From assembly GCF_002224675.1 (NCBI RefSeq), contig NZ_NMPZ01000012.1, positions 38,555 to 102,554 of the forward strand: a stretch of 64,000 nucleotides of DNA, in the 5' to 3' direction. Shown here in pieces: positions 41,801 to 50,297 of the stretch; the first letter of the stretch is position 1; every line of letters begins with the position of its first letter. Below the pieces are notes generated by a model. The model was not told the origin of the DNA. It saw nothing but the letters and a program-made list of their open reading frames with translations, and ran no database searches. A program made the translations under genes and the position numbers. This stretch comes from Segatella copri (GTDB lineage Bacteria; Bacteroidota; Bacteroidia; Bacteroidales; Bacteroidaceae).

Positions 41801-42734
41801 CGGAGGCAAGATCAAGGCATACAACCGCACCGATGGCATCAAGGGTTCCTGCTTCGAGGTAACCATTCCGCTGGGCAAGGAACATCTGAAGCCAGAAGAG
41901 ATTCTCAACGAGGAAGAGGACAGAAGCATCGAATCCACCGGTAAAAGAACGCAAGCCAACCGCAATTTCAACATCCTGATAGTAGATGACGATGCAGAGA
42001 TTGCCCATTATATCAAGACCGAACTGAGCGACTGGTACCGATTTGAACATGCCAGCAACGGTAAGGAAGGTCTCAAGATGTTGCTCACCGGCAAATATGA
42101 TCTCGTGATAAGCGATGTGATGATGCCGGAAATGGATGGTGTTACCATGCTCAAGAAGATTAAAGGTAACTCTAACGTAAGCGATATTCCGGTCATCCTG
42201 CTCACCTCCAAGAGCGAGGTAGAGAACCGACTAGAGGGATTGCGCAAAGGTGCCGATGCCTTCCTGGCTAAACCTTTCAATATGGAAGAGCTTCATATTC
42301 TCATAGACAATCTGGTAGATAATGTCCGACGCATCCGTGGCAAATACAGCGGTGCGCAGGGACAGAAGGCTAAGATTGAGCAGATACAGGTAAAGGGCAA
42401 TAACGACGCTCTCATGGAAAGAGTGATGAAATATATGAACGAGCACCTCGCCGACCCTGACCTCAACGTTGAGAAACTGACAGAGGATGTAGGCATCAGC
42501 CGTGCCCAACTGCACCGTAAGCTGAAAGAAATAGCAGGAGTCTCTGCCGGTGAATTCATCCGTAACTTACGATTAGAACAAGCTGCACGTCTTATTGAAG
42601 AAGGGCAGATCAACATCACGCAAGTAGCTTATTCTGTAGGATTTTGCAACCAGACCCACTTCTCTACAGTGTTCAAGAAACACTATGGCATGTCACCAAG
42701 TGAATATGCTGAAACAAAGAGGAATGAGAAATAA
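38814..42734 (+). CDS. Hybrid two-component system regulator of the xylan locus
   Basis: 1306 residues from the ATG at 38814. Order: signal peptide/first membrane segment (ends MVWA), a two-propeller periplasmic sensor of repeated YIWVGTEYGLSKFDG-like units (about 25-660), a Y_Y_Y domain (about 690-755), a membrane segment near 760-780, a kinase core with His801 in HDIRSPLTL and ATP motifs DTGIGL and GTGIGLNLCKAFV, a receiver with Asp1101 in ISDVMMPEMDG, and a C-terminal AraC helix-turn-helix. It senses oligosaccharides in the periplasm and activates the locus. Divergence from the GH10 operon and co-orientation with GH67 match the P. bryantii XynR arrangement, from memory. A frame opening at 38742 overlaps the promoter and is rejected. 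Confidence 0.95.
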   Translation: MKHIRHCLTALFAIALSLMVWADSGELFTSGKLSSSLINCIVQDKYGYIWVGTEYGLSKFDGYRFTNYLHNEEDTTSITDNIISDLLVDKKGNLWIGCAKGLMRYNYETNNFSRLQFPDGRKPRIYSMVESHRGDILLGTAGYGLYSVKNNGIEKTANNRFTIKWERAYAKRDSDVFFTHIYEDKHQYLWQSSHLSTFTRFIEKQGKVQRKDFKSPYGAPVAFIQHRPQAMLIVCMYGIIYYDYRTGRIADAGYDLGTFKNHVTINNATFDHDGNLYISTSEHGALIIKKGSNKVEQLENSNSNFNLSTAFVNDIIEDKDNNLWIGCYKKGLYLLNQRQQAFSSWSFSAQNYIIGSSVSSIAPGENGETWCTVQNSGVFCFDASGKIIAHPTSPAGTCIIYKDRRGAYWISNGSALYSYNPHTGAYQEKLTFTSAGIYCMTDDNQGNLYISVYSKGLYIYNVESGKVTVLNMRQRGNKGFLCNDWVRSMAFDHTGHLWIGTSNGVSCLNTKTLSFKDFGWNNILKDRQANGICEGKNGNMIIGTEEGLYLFDRKNNKTLALPHAEVLKGKQVCSIIKDHQGDLWISTTMGIWQYDQKNRQFIGHINGNGLTTREYVLGSSMHTASDLIAFGTSDGITTFYPERVRAKKMELGDVHLTNFIIDGKPINCLTDEFTIPYEENSFTLEFSLLNYRNTDNISFQYRINEGKWNSTNEGSNAVSFNKLKPGSYTLEVRAMSNGNFSKKSTIIHIKVCDPWYASTWAFLLYFLTAAGIILYIIYRYERHRKEDLEETKMQFLINATHDIRSPLTLIMGPLNKLKTRITDAESKQDIDTIDRNAQRLLLLVNQILDERKIDKDQMHLHCQKTQLREFLNGIISLYRFNAEERNIALSLQEDASLNDANGKLSVWIDRINFDKVISNLLSNAMKYTFNSGTITLIMGKDEKNAIIKVQDTGIGLKEEKTDRLFDRFYQGNNSSDLHIEGTGIGLNLCKAFVEMHGGKIKAYNRTDGIKGSCFEVTIPLGKEHLKPEEILNEEEDRSIESTGKRTQANRNFNILIVDDDAEIAHYIKTELSDWYRFEHASNGKEGLKMLLTGKYDLVISDVMMPEMDGVTMLKKIKGNSNVSDIPVILLTSKSEVENRLEGLRKGADAFLAKPFNMEELHILIDNLVDNVRRIRGKYSGAQGQKAKIEQIQVKGNNDALMERVMKYMNEHLADPDLNVEKLTEDVGISRAQLHRKLKEIAGVSAGEFIRNLRLEQAARLIEEGQINITQVAYSVGFCNQTHFSTVFKKHYGMSPSEYAETKRNEK

Positions 42735-42767
42735 ACAACAAATAAAAGAAAATAAGGTATTTTTTCG

Positions 42768-42775
42768 TATCTTTG
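42768..42775 (+). promoter_or_regulatory. -7 box of the GH67 gene
   Basis: TATCTTTG, 43 bases before the ATG; no -33 TTTG, consistent with dependence on an activator. Confidence 0.6.
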
Positions 42776-42818
42776 CAGCAGAAACAATAATAATACAAAA
42801 CTAACGATCTGCAAAGAT

Positions 42819-44825
42819 ATGAAGAAATACCTTATTTTATTATTTACGGTACTTACATCACTCCATGTTTCTGCACAGAGTGATGGCTCACAGTTATGGC
42901 TAGGAAAGCAGTATGCTAACTCATGCCAAGTCATCTCACAGTTGCCCGATGATGCAACAGCCAAGATTGCCAAGCAGGAGTTGGAAAACAACTGGCGCGG
43001 CAAGAATGTTGAGCTAAAGATAGACAAGGCTCTGAATCTTGGCGAGGGCTATAACCTCTATGCCCGTCCTGCACAGCAAGGCGACAACATTCAATACGAA
43101 GCAACTATCACCGCCAGCAATTCTATCGGTTTGCTCTATGGTGCCTACGAGCTGATTCGTCTTCAGAACACCGATGCCTACAACACAGGTAGCGGCAATC
43201 AGCAGAACTTCAGCAAAGCCATCGATGAGACCGAGAAACCACAAGTGGGTCTCCGCATCCTCAACCATTGGGATAATCTCGATGGCAGCATCGAACGTGG
43301 CTATGCCGGCAAGAGCATCTTCAAATGGGAAGAAATCAAACTCGGCAAAAACGGCAAGGGTGGCAGCATCAGCAAGAGTCTTCACGACCGCCTCATCACC
43401 TATGCCCGTGCCAACGCATCGCTCGGTATCAACGGAAGCGTACTGAACAATGTAAATGCATCGCCAAAGATGATGACGGCTGAATACATTAATAAGGTGA
43501 AAGTCATCGCCAACATCCTGCGTCCTTACGGCATCCGAGTGTATCTCAGCATCAACTTTGCTTCTCCTATGGCATTGGGCTATACCAAGACAGCAGACCC
43601 ATTGGATAAAAAGGTGCAACAGTGGTGGAAGAAGAAAGCAAAGGAGATTTATGCTGCCATTCCAGACTTTGGCGGATTCCTGGTAAAAGCTAATTCTGAA
43701 GGACAACCAGGTCCTGGCGATTACCACCGCACTCATGCCGAGGGAGCCAACATGCTTGCCGATGCCGTCAAACCATACGGTGGCATTATCATGTGGCGAA
43801 GCTTTGTATATGGTGCTAACCATAAGGGAGAAGACCGTGTAAAGCAAGCTGTCAGCGAATTCAAAGGTATGGATGGAAAGTTCCGTGACAATGTAATTCT
43901 CCAGTCAAAGAACGGTCCGCTCGACTTCCAGCCTCGTGAACCATACGCTCCTATCTTCGACAACATCAAGAAAACTCCTCAGATAGCAGAACTTCAGATT
44001 ACCCAGGAATATCTCGGACAGTCTAAACACCTCACCTATCTCGCCCCGATGTGGAAGGAATTCTTCGGATTCGTCAATCCAAGCAAACTGGCAGGTATCT
44101 CTGGCGTAGCCAATATCGGTGATGATGCCAACTGGTGCGGTCATCCTTTCTCACAGGCTAACTGGTATGCTTTTGGCCGATTGGCATGGAATCCTTCGCT
44201 CAGCGCAGAAGAGATTGCCCACGAATGGCTCGTTCAGACTTACGAGAATCAGGATGAGAAGTTCACCAAACCTGTGGAGATGATGATGATGACCTCACGT
44301 GAAGCTTGCGTCAACTATATGATGCCATTGGGCTTACATCATATCTTCAAGTTCGATCACCACTACGGTCCGGAGCCGGATGGTTTCATCGCCAGCTATC
44401 CATTGGAGTGGTGCCCTGTGTATTATCACAAGGCTGATGCCAAGGGTATCGGTTTCGACCGCTCATCCAAAGGTACAGATGCCGTAGGTCAGTATCCGGA
44501 ACCATATCGCAGTCAGTATGACAACATCGAGACTTGCCCAGAAGAATATCTCCTATGGTTCCATCATGTGCCTTGGACTTACAAAATGAAATCAGGAAGC
44601 ACCCTCTGGCAGGAACTCTGCATGAAGTACAACATGGGTGTAGCGATGGTTGAAGTATATCGCGACTTCTGGCACACCTCAGCCAAACAGTATATGAAGG
44701 GGCATGAGCAGGAATGGCAACATACCGATTCATTACTCAATGTACAGTTGGAAAACGCCAAGGAATGGCGCAATACCTGCCTCAAGTATTTCCAGAACTA
44801 TGTATCTTCTACAGTAGATAAGTAA
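42819..44825 (+). CDS. GH67 alpha-glucuronidase
   Basis: 668 residues with a signal peptide (ends SLHVSAQ). The N-terminal beta domain is followed by the TIM barrel (GLRILNHWDNLDGSIERGYAG) and the helical C-terminal domain. GH67-type segments include KANSEGQPGPGDYHRTHAEG, ELQITQEYLGQ and PEEYLLWFHHVPWTYKM. It removes 4-O-methyl-glucuronic acid from the non-reducing end of xylooligosaccharides. It follows the regulator gene by 84 bases with its own -7 box. Confidence 0.95.
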   Translation: MKKYLILLFTVLTSLHVSAQSDGSQLWLGKQYANSCQVISQLPDDATAKIAKQELENNWRGKNVELKIDKALNLGEGYNLYARPAQQGDNIQYEATITASNSIGLLYGAYELIRLQNTDAYNTGSGNQQNFSKAIDETEKPQVGLRILNHWDNLDGSIERGYAGKSIFKWEEIKLGKNGKGGSISKSLHDRLITYARANASLGINGSVLNNVNASPKMMTAEYINKVKVIANILRPYGIRVYLSINFASPMALGYTKTADPLDKKVQQWWKKKAKEIYAAIPDFGGFLVKANSEGQPGPGDYHRTHAEGANMLADAVKPYGGIIMWRSFVYGANHKGEDRVKQAVSEFKGMDGKFRDNVILQSKNGPLDFQPREPYAPIFDNIKKTPQIAELQITQEYLGQSKHLTYLAPMWKEFFGFVNPSKLAGISGVANIGDDANWCGHPFSQANWYAFGRLAWNPSLSAEEIAHEWLVQTYENQDEKFTKPVEMMMMTSREACVNYMMPLGLHHIFKFDHHYGPEPDGFIASYPLEWCPVYYHKADAKGIGFDRSSKGTDAVGQYPEPYRSQYDNIETCPEEYLLWFHHVPWTYKMKSGSTLWQELCMKYNMGVAMVEVYRDFWHTSAKQYMKGHEQEWQHTDSLLNVQLENAKEWRNTCLKYFQNYVSSTVDK

Positions 44826-44852
44826 TAGTAGAACCCGCAGGAAAGTAATGAT

Positions 44853-44950
44853 AAAGTGTCGTAATCTCAGATTTTTCATGAGATTGCGACACTTTTCTCG
44901 CTAAAAAGTTGTCGTAATCTCATTTTTTTTGTAACTTTGCGACAGTTTTA
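44853..44950 (+). promoter_or_regulatory. Repeated dyads overlapping the promoter of the DUF234-type ATPase
   Basis: AAAGTGTCGTAATCTCA (44853-44869) and TGAGATTGCGACACTTT (44879-44895) form a 17-bp inverted repeat with one mismatch. A third, direct copy (AGTTGTCGTAATCTCA) ends at 44922, just before the -7 box TAACTTTG (44932-44939). A fourth partial inverted copy, TTGCGACAGTTTT (44937-44949), overlaps that box. The first dyad alone could also terminate GH67 transcription (TTTTC follows). Confidence 0.7.
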
Positions 44951-44967
44951 AGCATAAAAAGACAGAT

Positions 44968-46422
44968 ATGAAAGAGAACATCATCGGAAGAGAACAAGAG
45001 ATATCCAAGCTGGAGAACTACATCTCTAGTCGTAAATCGGAGTTTATTGCCATATACGGCAGACGACGTGTAGGTAAAACATTTCTCATCAAGGAAATGT
45101 TTGAGGGACGTTTTACCTTCCGAGTTACAGGCAAAGACAATGTCTCTACCAAGGAACAACTCACCAATTTTGGCTTTGCCCTCCTTGAGCAAATGAATGT
45201 GGATACAATGCCTAAAGACTGGGAAGAAGCCTTCAGATTATTACAAAAGGCTATAGAAAATATGCCGGAAGGCGCGAAGGTCATCTTCTTCGATGAACTT
45301 CCATGGTTTGACACTCGTTCCTCTCACTTCATCAGTGTCTTGGAGCACTTCTGGAACGACTGGGCTTTCTATCGCAACGACATCAAGTTGATAACCTGCG
45401 GAAGTGCCACTACCTGGATGATAGACAATGTCATCAACTCTCATGGCGGTCTCCACAATCGTGTTACGCACAATATCCTTCTCTCTCCTTTCTGCCTGAG
45501 AGAAGTAGAAGACTATTTCAAGGCACAGGGATTCAATTATGAGCGACCAGAAATCATCGAATGCTTCATGGCTGTAGGTGGAATTGCCTATTATCTCTCC
45601 CTCTTCGAAAGCGACAAGAGCGTGGCACAAAATATCCAGCAACTATGCTTTACACGTGGTGGCGAACTGACAGAAGAATTCGACCGTCTCTTCAAATCTT
45701 TATTCAAGAAAGCAGACAATTACCAAGCAATCGTAACGGCACTGAAAGACAAGGGCAAAGGCATGACGAGACAAGAACTCTTGGATGCTACGCATCTTCC
45801 CAACAACGGTAGGTTTACGAGCATGCTAAAGGAACTGGAGCAGTGCGACTTCATCCGCAGTTACAATCCTTTTGGAAAGACCAAAAAGGAATGTATGTAT
45901 CAACTGATAGACCCATTCACATTGTTCTACTTCAAATTCATGCACAACAAAGGTACATTCTTTGACGACTACTGGATCAAGATGCAATCCACCAGCGAGT
46001 ATGCCTCATGGTGTGGCCATGCCTTCGAGATAACTTGCCTTCATCACATCAACAATATTGTAAAAGCCCTTGGCATAGATGGTTGCATCAACATCCCATG
46101 CGCTTGGTCGTATCGCCCTACCAGCAAGACATTGGCAGACGAGGATGCCGATGAGGATTTGAAACAAGGTGCCCAGATAGACTTATTGATAGACCGCTCC
46201 GACAAGTCCATTTCCATCTGCGAGATGAAATACTGTCAGGGAGAATATGAAATCAACAAGGCATACGATGCCCATCTCATGCACCGCCTTAACATATTCA
46301 AGAAAGTGACCAAGACTAACAAGACCCTCATCCCTACCTTCATCACTCCATACGGACTATATAATAATATGTATGCAAGAAAAATAACAAGACAAGTAAC
46401 AGGGGATGACTTGTTTGCATAA
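44968..46422 (+). CDS. AAA-type ATPase with DUF234-like nuclease-fold C-terminus
   Basis: 484 residues, cytoplasmic. N-terminal P-loop ATPase: Walker A YGRRRVGKTFLIKE (about 31-44), Walker B KVIFFDELPWFD (about 108-119) and a sensor-like ITCGSATTW. A winged-helix-like part follows (MTRQELLDATHLPNNGRF). The C-terminal part has the PD-(D/E)xK pattern QIDLLIDRSDKSISICEMKY (Asp, Glu-x-Lys), as in DUF234-linked archaeal-type ATPases. The biological role is unknown; a nucleic-acid or defence function is only an inference. The promoter carries unusual dyads. Confidence 0.82.
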   Translation: MKENIIGREQEISKLENYISSRKSEFIAIYGRRRVGKTFLIKEMFEGRFTFRVTGKDNVSTKEQLTNFGFALLEQMNVDTMPKDWEEAFRLLQKAIENMPEGAKVIFFDELPWFDTRSSHFISVLEHFWNDWAFYRNDIKLITCGSATTWMIDNVINSHGGLHNRVTHNILLSPFCLREVEDYFKAQGFNYERPEIIECFMAVGGIAYYLSLFESDKSVAQNIQQLCFTRGGELTEEFDRLFKSLFKKADNYQAIVTALKDKGKGMTRQELLDATHLPNNGRFTSMLKELEQCDFIRSYNPFGKTKKECMYQLIDPFTLFYFKFMHNKGTFFDDYWIKMQSTSEYASWCGHAFEITCLHHINNIVKALGIDGCINIPCAWSYRPTSKTLADEDADEDLKQGAQIDLLIDRSDKSISICEMKYCQGEYEINKAYDAHLMHRLNIFKKVTKTNKTLIPTFITPYGLYNNMYARKITRQVTGDDLFA

Positions 46423-46521
46423 CATAAGGTACAAAAAGTTGTACGACAACAAGGTATTCCCACTAGGCTCGACAGAGAAGTTACTTTCTAGCACCCAGAA
46501 TGATACTTTCTCCAACCCGAG

Positions 46522-46646
46522 AAGATACGCTTTTCTTCTGAAAGATGCAAGGAATTATTGGAAAATGTTTGAGAGTGAGGGAGATAAAAAGAAAAAGGTG
46601 TATCCTCGCTTGCCCGATATATGGGGCAAGAAGGATACACCTTATT
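46522..46646. repeat. 125-bp direct repeat, left copy, with terminator hairpin
   Basis: About 94% identical (8 differences by eye) to 47656-47780; the two copies flank the Rpn-family gene. Its right part is a long hairpin, AAGGTGTATCCT (46595-46606) with AGGATACACCTT (46632-46643) and an inner TTGCCC/GGGCAA pair. It probably terminates both the ATPase and the Rpn gene. The left part, starting AAGATACGCTTTTCTTCTG, is unexplained. Confidence 0.85.
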
Positions 46647-46649
46647 CTT

Positions 46650-47549
46650 TTATAGTCCTTTAATTTCCTGCTCTGTCAAACCAGTAATTAAAGCAATCTG
46701 CTCTATGCTCAATCCATTAGCCAGCATTTTGCGGGCAATGTTATTTTTCTCTTCAGCACGACCTTCTGCCCGGCCTTCAGCACGACCTTCAGCTTTGCCT
46801 TCTTCCATACCTTCCAGTCTTGCATTTCCCAAAACATCATTTTGAATCATGATGGCATTGATATGTTCATCGTATGCATAACGTTCTGCATCCGACATGG
46901 AATAGTATTTCAGTTTCTCACGAGCTTCCTGCAGACCTGGTGCCTGGGTTTCTGGCGAGATGACTCCATTTTTCAAGTATTCAACCCATTCTTCCAATGG
47001 TGATTTAGCCACCTTATTGAATTCATTAACTCGAACAAGAATATAGGTTGGGAATATCTCTGAAGGCGATTTCCTTACTATCGTATCTTTCTCCTTGGTG
47101 CTGATAACAAGATGGTCTTGGGTATGCAAACCCACGAAGTTATTTTGTCCCACATAGATGTAGTCTGATCCCTTGCCTAGATCAAAGTACAGAATGCTGA
47201 TGGAATATACCTTCTTCACCTCTTTGTAGGTATTTCCCAGATTGATATGCTCTGTGATGGCTTTGGCTACTCCATAGAGCACACGCTCCAGGTAATATAG
47301 TTCACTTGTGTTCTGTATCTCGACGATAATGATTTCTCCCTTGCTGTTTTTCGCCTTGATATCAACCCTATTGAACTTATCATTAGCCTGCTGCTGATTA
47401 CCTTCACTTTCCAGAATATCAACAATCTTGATAGGTTCATTCAGAAATACAGTCAGGAAGCCCTCAAGCACCCCAAAGTTCGCCTTCTGGCGAAGCAAAC
47501 GCTTGATAGCCCAGTCAAAACGTATGTATTTATCTCTTAGCTCTGTCAT
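46650..47549 (-). CDS. Rpn family recombination-promoting nuclease / PD-(D/E)xK putative transposase
   Basis: 299 residues. The PD-(D/E)xK core is FNRVDIKAKNSKGEIIIVEIQ (Asp near 63, Glu-x-Gln near 76-78). Upstream, KYIRFDWAIKRLLRQKANFG is the usual N-terminus of this Bacteroidota family. Near residues 249-268 there is an EGKAEGRAEGRAEGRA repeat, followed by a short helical tail (IEQIALITGLTEQEIKGL). Family members are multicopy and promote RecA-independent recombination in E. coli. It lies between two 125-bp direct repeats, which suggests mobility or copy exchange. Confidence 0.85.
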   Translation of the reverse strand: MTELRDKYIRFDWAIKRLLRQKANFGVLEGFLTVFLNEPIKIVDILESEGNQQQANDKFNRVDIKAKNSKGEIIIVEIQNTSELYYLERVLYGVAKAITEHINLGNTYKEVKKVYSISILYFDLGKGSDYIYVGQNNFVGLHTQDHLVISTKEKDTIVRKSPSEIFPTYILVRVNEFNKVAKSPLEEWVEYLKNGVISPETQAPGLQEAREKLKYYSMSDAERYAYDEHINAIMIQNDVLGNARLEGMEEGKAEGRAEGRAEGRAEEKNNIARKMLANGLSIEQIALITGLTEQEIKGL

Positions 47550-47655
47550 ATTTGCCTCCTTGTTTTAATGATTCAACTTTCGTGCTGCAAAGATTATGCC
47601 AGCGAGAGCAATGAAAGTTTACTTTCAAATTGCCGAGTGCAGCTTTTCTTCTGCA

Positions 47656-47780
47656 AAGATACGCTTTTCTTCTGAAAGATGCAAGGAATTATTGGAAAAT
47701 GTTTGAGGGTGAAGGAGATAAAATAAAAAAGGTGTATCCTCACTTGCCCGATATGTTGGGCAAAAAGGATACACCTTATT
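47656..47780. repeat. 125-bp direct repeat, right copy, with terminator hairpin
   Basis: Homologous to 46522-46646. Hairpin AAGGTGTATCCT (47729-47740) / AGGATACACCTT (47766-47777). On the minus strand it closes the C10 protease transcript at the end of the susCD operon. Confidence 0.85.
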
Positions 47781-47809
47781 ATATATATGAGGGATATATG
47801 TCCGATTGC

Positions 47810-49474
47810 TTACTTTACAATCTTCATGGTATTGTTTCCACACTTCAGGATAAACAAGCCATTGCCAGGGATATTGTTCTTCTGGAACTCGGAGGTCTTC
47901 ATCTTACATACCAGCTGGCCTTCGGCATTATATACATAGGTATATGGAGAAGTTTCGCCAGCATTATAAAACAAAGAATTTATACCGGTAGTTCCATGCC
48001 AATCTGCATCAGTCACAGCAGTTAAAGCTATGGAATTATCGCTTTTTACAAGAATATAACTATTGTTGTTTCCTTCCGAAATATGTACTGGCTCCCAATA
48101 ATCATCTGTATCATCTTTCGAAGCCGGATATATACGGTATGAACCATCTGCCAAATCACTAGGCAACAAACACATATTAGATGATGCTTTTGTCAAATAA
48201 TACATATTCGGCACATTCTTGTTTTCTTGTGATAACAATACATATTGCTTACCGTTTCCTTCAAGAACAACACCTAATAAACCCGTGAAATCCTGATCTG
48301 ACAGGTTTGCATACTTTCCGTCATTTATCAGTAATTTAGTAGAGCCCAATTTGGTTACCTTGAAGTTGTCTTCTGAGACAATTTCAGAATGGTGTTTGAT
48401 GTCTGCACTCGGTTTATCCACACCCGATAACATAGTCTGTCCAGTAGAAAATTTATTTCCTGTAGGATTAAGCAAAGCAATATCATAATATCCATCATTA
48501 TTGCCATCCCATCCCCAATTGACATGAACAAAGTTATTTTGATCGAATCCATCCAATACAAAACAATGTCCACCATTACTTTCATCCACACCCGTATAGA
48601 TGATAGGGCGACCAGCCTTTAATTCATCATATACTTTGTTTATCCATTCTTTAGTGGTATAATAGTCTCTATAATGAATCTGCAAATTCTTATGATACCC
48701 AAAGTTCTTTCGCAAAGCAGTAGCAGCATTATATGAATACGCTCCACTTCCACCTGTATTATACTGCATCTTGATAGAAACACCACACTGATACATCAAG
48801 GTTGCTACAGCCAAAGCAGACTCATCAGAGTATTCACCCTTTTTATATGTAGGTGTCATAAGATTCCATTGATAATAGGTATTATTAAAGTCTGCACTCA
48901 AAATTCTGTCTTGGAAAGAATAGGTAATGTTTCCAGTTCCCTTTTCAGGATATTGATGGTAATACATTACCTGTGCCATCGCTGTTGCCACACATCCCGT
49001 TGGATATATAGCCTTTTCATTCTCCCTTTCTGTAGGACACAAGTTATTGTATGGAGTATCCTGTCCCCATAGAGTTTTAAGTAGAGGCTCTATTGGTTCT
49101 TTACTTTCCAATGCTGATGAAGAAGCGGTATGTGACTGGAGAGCCTGATTGGCTGCATTTAGATACCACATCATATCTGGAGATTCCAAGTTTGTTTTCT
49201 TGTCAGAATATCCAAGAACGGGCGCATTCGTATCATCGTTACTTACAATAACAAAACCTCCATTACTATATCCCAACACAGACAAGGCATCAAGAGTTTT
49301 CAACTCAAGAATCTTATTCTGGTTGTTGGCTCTTGAAAAATTGTGATTTTTGATTAAATAACTTCTAGCAATGGCTAGCTTTTCTTCGCTTGTTCTTTCT
49401 TTAGCGAATAATGAACCAAGACTTAAAGTCAAGATCAGAATGAGTACAAGTCTTTTCATAAGCGTTATATTCAA
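47810..49474 (-). CDS. C10 family cysteine protease (streptopain type)
   Basis: 554 residues: signal peptide (ends GSLFAKE), a propeptide (about 25-125), then the protease with catalytic Cys161 in YPTGCVATAMAQVMYYHQY and His303 in NGGHCFVLDGF, followed by FVHVNWGWDGNNDGYYDI. The C-terminal 60 residues (VYNAEGQLVCKM, then GNGLFILKCGNNTMKIVK) resemble a type-A sorting domain of the type IX secretion system, so surface export is possible. It is the last gene of the susCD operon. The ATG at 49459 is an alternative start. Confidence 0.9.
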   Translation of the reverse strand: MNITLMKRLVLILILTLSLGSLFAKERTSEEKLAIARSYLIKNHNFSRANNQNKILELKTLDALSVLGYSNGGFVIVSNDDTNAPVLGYSDKKTNLESPDMMWYLNAANQALQSHTASSSALESKEPIEPLLKTLWGQDTPYNNLCPTERENEKAIYPTGCVATAMAQVMYYHQYPEKGTGNITYSFQDRILSADFNNTYYQWNLMTPTYKKGEYSDESALAVATLMYQCGVSIKMQYNTGGSGAYSYNAATALRKNFGYHKNLQIHYRDYYTTKEWINKVYDELKAGRPIIYTGVDESNGGHCFVLDGFDQNNFVHVNWGWDGNNDGYYDIALLNPTGNKFSTGQTMLSGVDKPSADIKHHSEIVSEDNFKVTKLGSTKLLINDGKYANLSDQDFTGLLGVVLEGNGKQYVLLSQENKNVPNMYYLTKASSNMCLLPSDLADGSYRIYPASKDDTDDYWEPVHISEGNNNSYILVKSDNSIALTAVTDADWHGTTGINSLFYNAGETSPYTYVYNAEGQLVCKMKTSEFQKNNIPGNGLFILKCGNNTMKIVK

Positions 49475-49522
49475 AAAAAGAGAGATCGACCGTTTGATTC
49501 GGTCGGTCTCTCTTTATATTTA

Positions 49523-50275
49523 TTATTTTGATGGTTCAAAATCTTCTGGGAAATAGAAATCTTCTGCAAAGTCACCAAATGAACCTACATTAGGAACAAA
49601 GTGGGTTAAAGTCATCTTAGCAACCTTATTCTTTGCATCATAGACACCACTACCTTGAACACCAATTACACCATAATCCGGATGAGTCCATGCTGCCTGA
49701 CCTGCAACGGTAATTTTCTTAGTATTCCAATCAATGACGAAAGTAATGTTACGTCCCTGATCATAGAGATCTGGCAACATATACTTGCCATTACCAAGCT
49801 CATATACGATCTGCTCCCATGAATCCCCAGCAAATGCAGAACTGAATGTACCAACATACTTCTTTGGAGTCTTTACATTAATTGTAATAGTGTTAGCGCC
49901 ATAGTGATAAGCCTGACCTTCAGCCACGCTGATATTTACATTCTCATCAGAACCGCTTTCCAAATTAGAAGTAACAGTAACAGTCTTTGTCTTCTCATTA
50001 GCACCGAAGCTTACCTGAGAAGGAACATTGAACTTGCTGTTATCAGATGTCAGAGTCACAGAACCAGCTTCTACAGTATCACGGCGCTGCACTGTAATCT
50101 CGAACTCCTGAGCCTGACCAGGTGTAAACATAAAACTTGTTGTGTTAGCAATCAAGAATGCTCCCTTATCTTCTGGTGCAGCAGGATCATAATCATAACT
50201 ATCTGTACATGATGTCAATCCGATTACCATGATAGCACACAGTAAAGAAAGACTATATTTCAATAACTTTTTCAT
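49523..50275 (-). CDS. Surface lipoprotein with beta-sandwich domains, susCD-associated
   Basis: 250 residues with a lipoprotein signal (MVIGLTSCTD, Cys near 23). The first part (about 40-135) is a beta-sandwich resembling Calx-beta or Ig-like domains (FNVPSQVSFGANEKTKTVTV); the second (about 138-245) is another beta-rich domain (YELGNGKYMLPDLYDQGRNI). Position directly after susD suggests a SusE-like surface binding protein. I do not recognise the family with certainty. Confidence 0.6.
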   Translation of the reverse strand: MKKLLKYSLSLLCAIMVIGLTSCTDSYDYDPAAPEDKGAFLIANTTSFMFTPGQAQEFEITVQRRDTVEAGSVTLTSDNSKFNVPSQVSFGANEKTKTVTVTSNLESGSDENVNISVAEGQAYHYGANTITINVKTPKKYVGTFSSAFAGDSWEQIVYELGNGKYMLPDLYDQGRNITFVIDWNTKKITVAGQAAWTHPDYGVIGVQGSGVYDAKNKVAKMTLTHFVPNVGSFGDFAEDFYFPEDFEPSK

Positions 50276-50297
50276 GTCTTTTTTCTATTTATAAGTT

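Noticed and set aside
44853..44895. First dyad as only a GH67 terminator
   Set aside because: Termination is possible, but it does not explain the extra direct and inverted copies at the ATPase promoter, so the site is reported as a dual-purpose candidate.
46522..46663. Peptide RYAFLLKDARNYWKMFE encoded by both 125-bp repeats as a small conserved gene
   Set aside because: Most differences between the copies in this frame change the amino acid, starts differ, and the right half is a terminator hairpin. It is better seen as a non-coding repeat.
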